Assembly (NCBI GenBank): GCA_036785705.1
Contig: JAWUZG010000056.1
Coordinates: 13,586,001-13,650,000, forward strand
DNA from: Acanthornis magna
Taxonomy: Eukaryota > Chordata > Aves > Passeriformes > Acanthizidae
Direction: 5' to 3'
Length of the DNA: 64,000 nt
Below are positions 1 to 10,200 of this stretch, piece by piece (position 1 is the first letter of the stretch; each line of letters begins with the position of its first letter). The notes beneath the pieces were generated by a model that was not told where the DNA came from, ran no database searches, and worked only from the letters and a program-made list of their open reading frames with translations. The translations under genes were made by a program, and so were the position numbers.

Positions 1-367
1 TTGGCTGTTGGCACCCTTCTCCATTCTGTTCCCTAGGGATTTTAGCTGAGCTGGTGTGTTTTCAAAAGCCAGGTCTCCAAACCCAATGTTGTTGTTAAAT
101 CAGAAGTGCATTTGGAAGAAATGCCTGGACTCAAACCTGACTGTGAGCTCTGTCCAAGCCATCCTGGACCAGAGCTGTTGTCCCATCAAAGTCAGCAAAC
201 ATGGATGGAGTGGGTGAGGTGCAGTGGTGGTGCTGGCTGATATTGTGGCTGCCAGGCTGTGATGGGAAGGCACAGTTTATGTTTTGGGAGGGAAGAGTCT
301 TTCCCCAAGGCGTGAGTGTTGTTTGCTCAAGCTCCCTCATGCTGAAGGTTTTAAAGGTTTGACTGCA
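1..367. other. non-coding stretch, nothing specific seen
   Basis: Unique sequence of ordinary composition. A minus-strand open frame of about 107 codons (131-454) runs into the following CR1 fragment and has no recognisable domain, so it is not called. Confidence 0.6.
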
Positions 368-446
368 CACAGAACATTGGAATATCCTGAGTTGGAATGG
401 ACCCACAGTGATCATTGAGTCCAACTCCTGGGACACAGGATACTTG
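368..446 (-). mobile_element. CR1: CR1 LINE 3' end, truncated (variant end)
   Basis: The plus strand shows the complement of a CR1 3' end: 'cacagaacattggaatatcc' followed by a diverged GGAAGGGACCCAC block and 'gagtccaactcctgg'. The 'aatatcctgag' variant differs from the usual 'atggtttgggttgg' end and recurs at 38.76 kb, so both copies probably belong to one subfamily. The right border is uncertain, because similarity fades after about position 430. Confidence 0.85.
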
Positions 447-930
447 ACAGGCATCCCTGGGCACGGATATTGGACAGACCCTTCTCCAATATTTCTTATA
501 AAAGGGGCGTTCTTTGTGTGTCTTTTATGTTCTTCATCCCCACAGAACCCCAGCTACACCATGGGACCAAAATTACCTGGGGTGCACAGTTCTTGAAGGG
601 ATGTGAGTGTATCTGGGACACCCCAGCCAGCCACACAGTGCTGTAGGAGGTGAAAAGGAGCTGGTGTTCTTGTGGGGGTGGAGTACATTTCCCCCAAAAC
701 CCTCCGAAGGCAGATGGGGAACTAAAGGGAATTTATCAGGATGCTGTGATTAGCAGCTATGACTCTGCTCGTGGGAGATTTCCATTTACAAAGTTAATAA
801 TGCGCTGGTAGGAGGGAGAAGGGAACCAAAGGCTGACTTTTTCAACTGTTAATTATCAAGGTCACACTGCATTTATGTTGGATTTTCCTGCTGTTGTGTT
901 TTAATTTCATTACAGTTGTGTTTGTTGGGT
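447..930. other. non-coding stretch with an isolated TATA-like motif
   Basis: Unique sequence. TATAAAAG lies at 497-504 and is followed directly by GGGGCG, a TATA-plus-GC-box look. No CpG cluster, open frame or splice site supports a promoter, so this is probably chance. Confidence 0.5.
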
Positions 931-1033
931 TAGAATCACAGAATGATTTGGGTTGGAAGGGACCTTGAAGACCATCCAGTTCCAACCCCACCACCATGGG
1001 CAGGGCCACCTTCCACTAGATCAGGTTGCTCAG
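931..1033 (-). mobile_element. CR1: CR1 LINE 3' end, truncated
   Basis: The plus strand reads as the complement of the CR1 tail: 'tagaatcacagaatgatttg', then GGTTGGAAGGGACCTTGAAG, 'ccaccatgggcagggccacc' and 'ttccactagatcaggttgct'. About 100 bp is kept. 5' truncation is the normal outcome of CR1 retrotransposition. Divergence from the usual bird tail looks moderate. Confidence 0.93.
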
Positions 1034-2589
1034 GATATAGCTGGGATGGGCATGGATGAGCATTGAGAGAATTCCCCGTGCAAAACTTGTGATTTTTTTT
1101 TCTTTCCCCCAGACAGGCAGTTCATGCATTGTTTGTTCATAGCAGCATATTTCTGGAGGACAAATAATTTTGTTCCCTTTGAAAGGACCTGGGGAAAAAG
1201 GACCATCATTTCCAGGCAGAAATTTTTCTGAGGAGGATATTTTTGTGCCTGGCTAAGCAGAGACACAAAAAGGTCACAGAAAATTAAAATCACATGCTGA
1301 GAACATTTTGAGCAGGTGTTTTTCCTAAGCCAGAGTTCAGTCTTTGGAGGGTGTATCCCAGGATTTAATGTTCCTCCTAACATTTCACCTGTTGCAGTAG
1401 GAGGGTGAATGACTTCATACCCCCAGCAGCCTGGTTTGTCTGGACCCAGCTCAGCAACACTGCTTTAAAACACTGCAATTTCTGCAGCTTGCACGACGCC
1501 TCAGACAAGCGCTCCGGTCTGGCCGCTCATCGCTGCATTTCACTTGGCGTGTAGGCTACGGAGGAGGAATGCACAGAATTTCCTTTTCCACCCCGTCAGA
1601 TCCTCTGTCTCGAGCCTGGCCCAGCCCCAAGAGCACAACGGATGCAGCTGGAGAAGGGCAGGTCCAATCTTGCTGCTAAGCCCCAGTGACACTTAACCTC
1701 CTCTGCTGTGCGATCCGCCAGCAGCTGGAGGTGGGTGCGAGTAAGTGGCCGAGCATCAGCTGCTGCCTGGTGGAATAGCTCATTTGTGAGTGAAGAGGAG
1801 TTTGTTTCCCAGGCTGGAGGAGGTGATGGAGCCTAGGGCTCCTGTGGGAGAAGAAGGAGGTGGCCTTGAATCTGAATGAAGGTGTTTTCCTGATTTTGTG
1901 CCTCGGTTTCCCCGCTGGTGCTGGGCTGTGTGAGCAGGTAATGGCACCTCAGGCTCTGCCTGCTGGGGGTGGCTGCCAGCAGCCTTGCCCCAGAGGGAGA
2001 ACTGACTGCACCTAATTGTAATTCCTTAGTGTCAGCAGCAGCTGGGAATCAATAGGGAGCTTTGAGCTATCAAATAATGAGACCAGTTAATCCTTGTGTT
2101 GCTCCAGGAAAGGTGTTTGGGAGGAGCAAACCTCTCTCTTTGGGGCAAACAACTCTCAGTGCCGCTGATGCTCTGAGACACAGAGAGGCTTTCCCACAGG
2201 TCTGTTAGCTTGGCCTTTGTTGCAATGGGGGCTGTAAACACAGGATCAAATTCTGTCTTATCTCATCCCTAAAAATTATTTTTCTTGGCCTGGGATGGAA
2301 CATTAACTGGCTTCTTTCCTAAAGCAGCTGTGCAGCAAAGATGGGATTGAATGAACCTCTTTCCCTTGAGCTTAGGAACAGCTCACGATGGGTAGAAAGC
2401 TGCTATTGCATCACTGGTACAGAAATAACTATAATTCACACCATGTACAGAGATACCAGAGTCTGATTGCTACCAGCCATGGCTGTACTGGTCACAACTC
2501 TCTTTATTGCATCAGGAAACCAAGTTATATCCCAAGGATGTTGCTGAGAAATGGAGAAGGGGTTTTAGTTTTCTTTTTTTTTTCCCCAG
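1034..2589. other. non-coding stretch
   Basis: Unique sequence. A minus-strand open frame of 117 codons (1030-1383) begins inside CR1 sequence and lacks a recognisable domain. A perfect 6-bp inverted repeat, GGAGCC-TAG-GGCTCC, is at 1828-1842. The stretch ends in a pyrimidine tract (about 2569-2587) with CAG, discussed in the next entry. Confidence 0.5.
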
Positions 2590-2726
2590 TTGAATCATCC
2601 CAGCAAACAGTGTATAAATTGCTGGAAGAAAGTCAGACTTCAAAAGACATTAGAAGGTATTCCTCTTCCTCCCCAGACTATGGATTTCCTTTATTGGAAG
2701 AACAGTGCCTTGAAAATAGCCTGTAA
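2590..2726 (+). other. exon-like stretch, possible terminal coding exon (unrecognised)
   Basis: A long T/C tract ends in CCCCAG at 2584-2589, a good acceptor shape. Phase-1 reading then stays open for 45 codons to TAA at 2724-2726. The predicted peptide is hydrophilic, with an opening SSQQTVYKLLEE, a serine run and a C-terminal LLEEQCLENSL, so it looks more protein-like than most frames here. The TYKLLEE-type start faintly recalls the short linker motif of PDZ-LIM proteins, but I cannot identify it. AATAAA overlaps the stop at 2725-2730, which would leave almost no 3' UTR, so this signal may be coincidental. The frame also stays open upstream to 2388, which weakens the need for a splice. It could be a real exon, a decayed one or chance. 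Confidence 0.17.
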
Positions 2727-3612
2727 TAAAATTTGCTGTTTAATTAGACTTCATTTAATTTATGTATTTAATTTTGCTGGAATGGTTAAAGACTACTGAT
2801 GCTGAGGGAATTTCCTTTTTGTTTTTCCTATGTATTTCCATATCCTAGAATTTTCAGGACTGTCAAATGTTCTCTTCTGGTTTTGCTAGGAGGTCTTCCT
2901 TAGCTGTGTAGAGGCAAGTTTGCCTAATAATGTTTATTAACTTAATCAAAATATTAACAAAGACCTCTTTTAAACAAAGTGCTGGCTAGGCACTGGAATG
3001 AAATAACTGTTAACAAAACCTATGAGTTTAAACTGGAAAGGAACTTTCTGCCTTCAGCTTTGTGTTCCTAATGGTGTCATTATTTTGCTATTTAGTAACC
3101 ATATAGACCTCAACTCTCACTTGATTTTTTCACATCAAAAATTAAAGAGAAATGAAAGGTAATTTTTACAAAGAAGTTTTTCAGGCTTCTCTCGCCAGCA
3201 GAAAGAAATCTAATCTTGATCCTATGTATTGATGTCTCTGGCCTCTTGGCCAATTGGGTTGGATTTAGTTTAACCCAAAGCAATCATCAGGTCATGGTGA
3301 CTCTGGAAACAATTTTTTTTTTTAAACTGAACTACTTTGTTCTTGTGTCTTCCCTCCAGTTGCTATAAAGCAAAAGGCTTCAGTTGTCCTTTCTCCAGAG
3401 AGATCAGCAGCAGCAGAACAAGTGCTGTGCTAATGAAATTCTGTCTTGGTTTAATCTAGGCAGCAATTTGGGATAAACTCTGTTTGTTCAGTGACCCCCC
3501 GGCACAGGACAGTCCTGCAGAGAGCCATGGCTTTGCTGGTTATCCCAGGGGCAGAGTGGAGAGGGAAAAGTAACTCTGATCTCCTCTATATCCCTGGGAA
3601 TCGCTTTGTAAG
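2727..3612. other. AT-rich non-coding stretch
   Basis: AT-rich unique sequence with several TTTATTAA and ATTAAC stretches between 2740 and 3180. No repeat or open frame worth calling. Confidence 0.5.
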
Positions 3613-3795
3613 ATGATCAGCCACCAAAGCTTTGTCACCCTGCTCCCGGTGCTGGCGATGCTGAGCACTGATGGTGAGGAGGAGGAGGAAGGCTCCCACC
3701 CTGCTCTGCTCCTGATCCTTGGCAGAGCATCCCAGGCCCTGAGCCACTCGTGCAGGCTGTACATGATCTGCCATCATGCCTGCAGCAGCAGCCAG
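3613..3795 (+). other. exon-like stretch, possible first coding exon of a small secreted protein (unrecognised)
   Basis: An ATG at 3613 has A at -3. It opens a 61-codon frame ending exactly at CAG|GTAAGG (GT at 3796-3797), a near-consensus splice donor in phase 0. The first residues (MISHQSFVTLLPVLAMLSTDG) look like a signal peptide with a hydrophobic core. An acidic run of five Glu follows, then a second hydrophobic patch and a cysteine cluster, C-x5-C-x3-C, near residues 46-56. I recognise no family. Against it, three overlapping minus-strand frames are also open here, so the local sequence is simply poor in stops. Without the donor the frame runs on to 3855. RNA evidence or conservation would decide it. 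Confidence 0.22.
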
Positions 3796-6050
3796 GTAAG
3801 GGCACAGCCCCACCTGAGCAGTGTGTGGTGTGGAAAATTCCCTCCCAGCCTCTGAAGCATGCTGCAATGATGCAGGATGTAGAAAATGGACAGCATTTGA
3901 AGTGTTTCCTTATAGGATAATCAGAGGAAGTCATTGTATTAAATATCCATTTGTGTCATTAGCCTTTTATTTGGTGCTTTGTCCAGACATCCTGCTTGCT
4001 TCCCCTTTGAAGTAATGAATATATTTCCCGTGTGCCGGGTCCGATCCAAAGCTCCGATGTGAAAGCGATCTGAGACTCAGTGGGGCAGGACATCTCCAGA
4101 CTCACCTCGTGAGAGGAGTTTGGATAAATACAGAGCAGTGTTTATTGGTTGCCCTTAAACCACACTCCTGCCCTGCCCAGAGGTCACAGATACCTGCACA
4201 GCTCCCTGTGCTGCAGGGGAGGAGTTTCCAACATTGGGGACCTCTCACTGTGGTGGTGGGACATTACAGCAACATGTCTGGGTCATCCTGCCTGGCCCAG
4301 AGATCTGCTGCAGCTCCCAGGGCGCACAGAGAAAATGCTGAACTGTAATTCTGTACATTAGGAGGCATCAGCTGCAAAGAGTTTTGACCTCTCAGTCTGT
4401 GAAGTTGGAAAGTCACAAAACTGCTCTCCATCCCTCTCCCTGTCTGGGGAAGCTCTCATCCCACTGCCTTTCAGGCAGGCAGGATCAGTGTCCAGCTGCT
4501 TGCCTGCAGCTATTGCTTCATCCCTGCTGCCTCAGCCATCCTCAGGGGCTGGACCTGGGATCTCCCCAGCTGGCAGCAAAGGCACTGCTTCTAGATTCGT
4601 GTCTGGGGAAAGAGGTGGAGGTTTTGCATATGGAGACAGGGGCATGGCGTGTGCTAATGAGGAGCCTGCAGCCACATCCAAGGTGCACATTGAATGCCAT
4701 GGGCAATGCTGTGCCAGCACGAGGGATCCTGCCCAACAAGCAGCTGGAGGAGCTGCAGAACCCCTTGGAAGAGCTGACCGGAGTGGGGAGGGCAAGAGGG
4801 AGGGAAACCAACCCTTTGTGCCTATCAAACAAGTGCAAGCCTCTTCTGGGCCGGGTTGGGAAGGGTTAACCGGGGAAGCACAGCCCCTGAGGACCCAGGC
4901 TGTTGTTCTATGCAGATTGGCTTGTTCTTGTTTCTTCTATTGATCGCAATCACTCAGAGCTGTGCCTGTAACAAACTGCCCTAAATCATTGCAATCATAA
5001 TAAGCACACCTTGGTAAATAATGCATGAGATGTCCGTAAGCCTATATTCATTAGAAGGAAGGTGCATATAGACCTCAGCAATCATCAGGCCTTGAGAGGG
5101 GGCTTGACTGGTTGGATTGAGATGTAGGAGCTGCTAAGGATGAGCCCTGAACTGAGCTGGGTTTCAGGAAGGCTCCCCAGCCCCTCAAGATGTTGGAAAC
5201 ATAGACAGGCTCCTTTTCACGTTCATGAATTTTGCACGAGATGTTTAAAATGCCTCCAAGGTTCGCAGCATAATACAGGTTGGGCGGAAGCAGGCTTGTG
5301 GCAAGTCTCCAAATAGCATAATAGCAAGGCATCGCAATTAATAGTGTTTAATATATCTTAGTGACAACAAAACACACAGTGGGTAACAAGTTTTGCTGTG
5401 AAAGCCTCGTAGCCAAGTTAATGGTCTGGATATTAGAAGCCTTTGTTTTAAAATGCAAATTAAAAATGCTTAATATTCCATTTGTCTTGAGGAGTGGTGC
5501 TGGATCTTGGAGCTTCTTTAGGGCAATTTTGCTTGGGCTGGGGGTTGGTGTCATCCTTTGGCCAGACCCCAGGGCAGGGCAGGCTCCGGTGCTGTAGCCT
5601 TCATGAGAAGGCTCACAGGGCAATTTGCAGGAAAAATTGGTTGTGCGGTAATTTCCACCTCCTTTTCATTCTAGGGAGATGACTTTTTTTTGTTTGTGCT
5701 AAGTGGCAATGATAAGTTTGGCTTTTGTATGGTTAGAGGAGACTGAGGAGGAGGCAGAAACATTCCTGGCTGTATCAGACAGCTGCGGATGGTGATGGGT
5801 CATTTCACTCCATTATCGTTTCTGGCAAGTGAGTATTAAAGGGGGTGTGAGGGCATCGTTTCTCAGTGATGACTTCATTTGGCTGTCTAAACAAACAGCC
5901 GTTCCTCACCAGGTGCAAAAGGTCTTGTATTTGTTTTTTCCCCTCCATGAAGGGGAAAAGAAATACCTAAAGTTAAAATAGCGCCGGTGGGTCGTGTCTG
6001 CTGGACAGCCATGGTGGTCCCTGCTTCCTGCAAAGCGATGCGAGCAGGGA
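3796..6050. other. non-coding stretch
   Basis: Unique sequence. Between 4384 and 4943 several frames on both strands stay open for 98-161 codons at once, which reflects low stop density in GC-rich DNA rather than coding. A perfect octamer motif ATGCAAAT is at 5453-5460, inside AT-rich sequence at 5335-5485 that could be a conserved element. No repeats were recognised. Confidence 0.5.
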
Positions 6051-6185
6051 AATCACATCACAGCGTGGTTTCTGGTGGAAGGGACCTTAAAATTCACCTT
6101 GTTCCGCCCCCCTGCCATGGACAGGAACACCTCCCACTAGACCAGGTCGCTCAGAGCCCCATCCAACCTGGTCTCGAAAGGGTGT
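6051..6185 (-). mobile_element. CR1: CR1 LINE 3' end, truncated and diverged
   Basis: Recognised by 'ggaagggaccttaaaa', then 'cctgccatggacaggaacac', 'ctcccactagaccaggtcgc' and 'ccccatccaacctgg'. The terminal end (6051-6075) is more mutated than in other copies, so this is probably an older insertion. Confidence 0.9.
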
Positions 6186-7090
6186 TTACCTCACCATGAA
6201 TCAAACCTCAGCAATCACACACTTCTTTAAGTCAGGAAGCAGGAAATTTAGAAGTGCTGGGAAGTCTACTGTAAGATGTCCTTTTTGAGAGTGCCAGGAG
6301 ACCAGCTGGTTTGGAAGAACACCTCAGCTTCACTTTTTTCTGAACCAAACCAGAGCACTTTATAGATGCAAATAATTTAAACTTATGTCAGACCCCTAAG
6401 TAGGCCACATCTCAGATAAAATTAAAACCCCATCCGTCCTCTTGGCAGCCACTTCTTAAACTTTCATTAAACTGCTCTACCTTCATCTCTAAAGCTGTAT
6501 TTTTGTCCTTGATACTGTTCCCAGAAGGCTGTTGCAAAAATTCACAGCTGGTGGCTATGGTTAAATATAAGGAAGAATAGCAAAAATTTTCCTCTCTAAA
6601 AGTACATTTCTGAGTGCCAAGCTCAGCCTTATCTCCAGGAACAGTCTGAGGAGCTTGAGATGTTTTTTGAGTTCAGGGTTGGATTTTTTCCCCAGAATCA
6701 ATTATTTTTGCTTCTTTCTAGTGTAATTAAAGAAATAAATCCCCCAGCAGCTCAGCCCACATAAAGCAGAGCTCCCCACAGAAAAATGATGATCCTAGCT
6801 AGTCTGTAGTTAAACTATATTTTTTTCTATCTTTTTAGCTGCCTCATTTGTCACAGTGAGTTTCAGAGCGACAAAGAGAGAAAGCATCAGTAAATTTTCA
6901 GCTGGTCCAGTTGGGCTGGAGAAGAAAGATCAGCAAACCCAAGGGAAAGCAAATAAATGGGGAAATATTTCCCAGCCTACCTTCACCCTCACAGCCTCGG
7001 GTGCTGCTGGCCTTTGCACTGGAAATTTGTAGCCATGAAACTATTGGTTTGGTCAAGCTCCCCGGGCAGTGGAGCCCCAGCATGGACACG
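6186..7090. other. AT-rich non-coding stretch
   Basis: Unique AT-rich sequence up to about 6900, turning GC-rich toward the minisatellite. No exon, RNA or repeat was recognised. Confidence 0.5.
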
Positions 7091-7290
7091 GACATCCTCA
7101 GCAGGATGAGGAATGCTGGGGATGAGCACCGACATCCTCAGCAGGATGAGGGATGCTGGGGCTGAGCACGGACATCCTCGGCAGGGTGAGGGATGCTGGG
7201 GATGAGCACAGACATCCTCGGCAGGGTGAGGGATGCTGGGGATGAGCACAGACATCCTCAGCAGGATGAGGGATGCTGGGGCTGAGCGTG
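7091..7290. repeat. minisatellite, five copies of a 40-bp unit
   Basis: Five exact 40-bp periods begin at 7091, 7131, 7171, 7211 and 7251. Each starts GACATCCTC and contains GATGCTGGGG and GAGCA/GAGCG. Copies 3 and 4 are identical to each other. Copies 1, 2 and 5 share a CAGCAGGATGAG variant, while 3 and 4 have CGGCAGGGTGAG. The unit carries no stop on the minus strand in any of the frames it rotates through, because 40 is not a multiple of 3. This explains the 155- and 179-codon minus-strand open frames that cross it. Confidence 0.95.
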
Positions 7291-10200
7291 GTGTGCAGCC
7301 CATCTGCTGCTCGGCCAGGGAGGAGCACATCACACTCGCTCTCTTTGGTAACCTGAGCCAGCATTGGAGCCGCGGCCTCCCGAGGTGAAAGGCTAATACT
7401 CTGGCTTCCCTCCCTGCCACTGAGCTGCCTTTGGCTTTGTTCAGGCGATGCTCTAACTTTGGGAAATTGCCCCCACAGCCCACAGCGATGGCTGAAGGGA
7501 GAGCTCCCTGCTCTGTGATGCTCAGCAAACAGGCTGCAAGGAAAGCTCAGCAAGATCCTGGACACAACAGAGGATAATCAAGTGGAAAACTTGCCGGGTT
7601 CAATTATGGGCTGGCTGCCCCTAACCATTCCCACCCGCCCCCTCCCCACCAAGGTCTGTCTCGCAAGTCGTTTTCTCTGCGGTCTCAGCACAGCATGCAG
7701 AGGTATTAGGCTCATAAAGAGTTTCTTATTCACACAAAGTCCTGTGGATGCCACAGAAGCTTGCACAGATTGCTTCTGGGTGAGGCCACAGTGCTGGAAG
7801 TGGAAGGGGCTGGGATGTTCTTAAGGCTGGGAAATCCAGGCTGCAAAGAAGTGAGGGCTACTAAAAGCCCATAAATAGTTCTCAACTAATGAAATTGCTG
7901 GGTGGAGAAAAGGGGAAAATAGCTCTTTTTTAAAGCAGATGAGGCAAACATGCCTCCCAACATACTTTCTGCTCATAAAGCTCAGCCTGGGTTTCTAGGT
8001 AACTAGTGGAGATACCCCAGGGAGAAGTTTGTAAGGGCTGCCCACAGTTGCCAGCTTTGAATAACCAAATGCTGGCTATCAAGTTAATTTGGCACAGAGC
8101 ATGGCTCATCCCATCCCACCCCTCCTGAGGCTCACTTGTGTATGGAGCAAACCTGAAAGCTTGGGGGTCCCTCCACTCTTGGGATCCAACGTTCACCAAG
8201 TGCAGGAGGGACCATCTTTATCTGTCCCAATCTGACCTCCTGGCTAGCTCTGCTGAAATTCCAGTTTTGTTCTCTGAGTGTTGTCCTGGCTCCTGGCGCT
8301 GCTCACCCTCCCCGAGAGCCATGGCCCTTGGATGCCTTATTCACCTGCTGGATCAGGATTCAGAATCTGATGGACATTCAAAAGATTCTAATCCTGCTCT
8401 GGATCTTACTGTTCCTTTCTTTATGTTGTTTGACTTCTAAATTACTTTATTTCATTTTACTTCTAAATCACTTTATTTCTAAGCAGCTGTTACTTTCAGG
8501 AGCCCAGATTCTCTGCTGGTCTCAGGCTCCCCTCCAGTTTTGCCTATAGTCTTGCTGTGCTTTGTAATGAGGTACTGAGTCAAATCAGTTATCAAAGGCA
8601 TGGAGAGGTCCAGATGTTGGGATGGATATTTTTTGCTTGCTGGCCATGCTTTACTTGCAGGACCAGGCTGCAAACAGTGGGAGATAAGCAAGGAAAAGAG
8701 CTCCTTCCTTCCAATGTGAGCGATGGAGCTGGGCGTGACCAACGCTCTTATTAAAATTATTTGGAATGTTTCTGCCTGACTCTTTGAGATACTTGGGTTT
8801 ACCCCAGTTAGTGGGAATAAGCTGTCAGATCCCGGCTGAGACTTGCTGTGAGCTGAGGCATTAAAAACAAATCAAACTGGATGAACATTTGGCTTACGTG
8901 GGGCTTTTCACATACTGGCTCCCCATCTTTACTGGGATTCAGACAACTTAATTCAGTGTGTGAATGATTATCTGGTACAATACTGCAGTGCAAAGCAGGT
9001 TCTTGCCTGTAATAAACTGAATCTCAAGTCCAGGGAAGCCTTGAATGGCAAAGAGGGGAATCCAGGTGGGTTAAATGCACTGCTTTGTGCAAAAAGGCAA
9101 TTCAAATCTAGGTAATATGTTTTATGTGTTAAAAAGCGGCTATAGAGAAAGTAAAGAGTCAGCTGATCATCAGTGTCATATAGGAGGATCTTGGACTGGA
9201 GAAGACACAGATACTTACCCTGTGAGCAGGCAGGGACAAACAGAGATCTTTTACCCTTGAATTTAATATTACTCAAATGGGTGGCCACAGAGTGAAGGTG
9301 CCAGGCAGTGCCTGCAGCCTTCCCCTCGTGTGGAGAAAGGTGAGCTGCTGATGTATGGAGGTAGGTTAGGAGGACAGAGATAGCATGTGCCTGCTTCCAG
9401 GGGGCCAAGCCAGAGGCAGGGTGGCTGAATATAACTGCAATGAAATCTGGTGATAAGTGCAGTAAAATGTTTTTCTGCAGATGCAGAGGTCAGGTGTGAC
9501 TACAAAGGCTGAGAAAATTCTCAGCATCTCAGGATTAATTAACACAATCTGCCAGTCTTTGCAAACACAAGCTGCTCTCGTGTTTGCAGAGCATAAGGAG
9601 CTGTAAAGGAAACACCAAACTTGTGCACTGACAAGTGAAGAGATTGTTGTCCTAATCAAAGTCTCAAAAAGATTGGCTGCTGAATGAGTTCCAGACCAAT
9701 CTTGCCAGGCCTGTGTCTGGCAGAGGTGCTGGGCAATCCCACCAGCTGCTCTCACCTTCCCAATGTGCCCTGTGCTGTAGCTGTTCTTTTGGGTCTTGGT
9801 CCTCCTTGTTCTGTCCTGATGGCCAATTTCTGCTTCCTGACGTGGCTGTCCTTGTCCCTGCTCCCAGCCAACCCTCTGTTCCATGCCAGGGTGGTCTCCA
9901 TTGTTCAGGGCCTGTCATTCCCTCCCAAAAGCCAAGGAGCTCCCAGGATGGGGTGGTGTGACCGAGTCTGTCTCTGAGCTCTCTCTTGCTTTGCTAATCC
10001 TTCTCTCTCTCTGTACTTCCTTTGCTCTTGGCTTGCCTGAGCATCCCTTTAGCACAGGCTTGCACTTTAGCACAATCCCAGATTGTTGTTTTCTGATATC
10101 TTGTCCAAAACCAGTTCTAGTTGGGCTCTAACCACTTAGGCATAATTTTCTAGCTTGCATGATCGTTTGAAGCCCACAGGAGCTGTTAATGTCTGTTCAG

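Noticed and set aside
497..509. TATA box with GC box
   Set aside because: No CpG cluster, open frame or conserved downstream sequence.
1885..1915. MIR-like 'gtgcctcggtttcccc'
   Set aside because: Only 16 bp of similarity, with no continuation on either side.
6989..7565. 179- and 155-codon minus-strand open frames with a repeated Pro/His/Cys peptide
   Set aside because: The repeats are the 40-bp minisatellite read in rotating frames.
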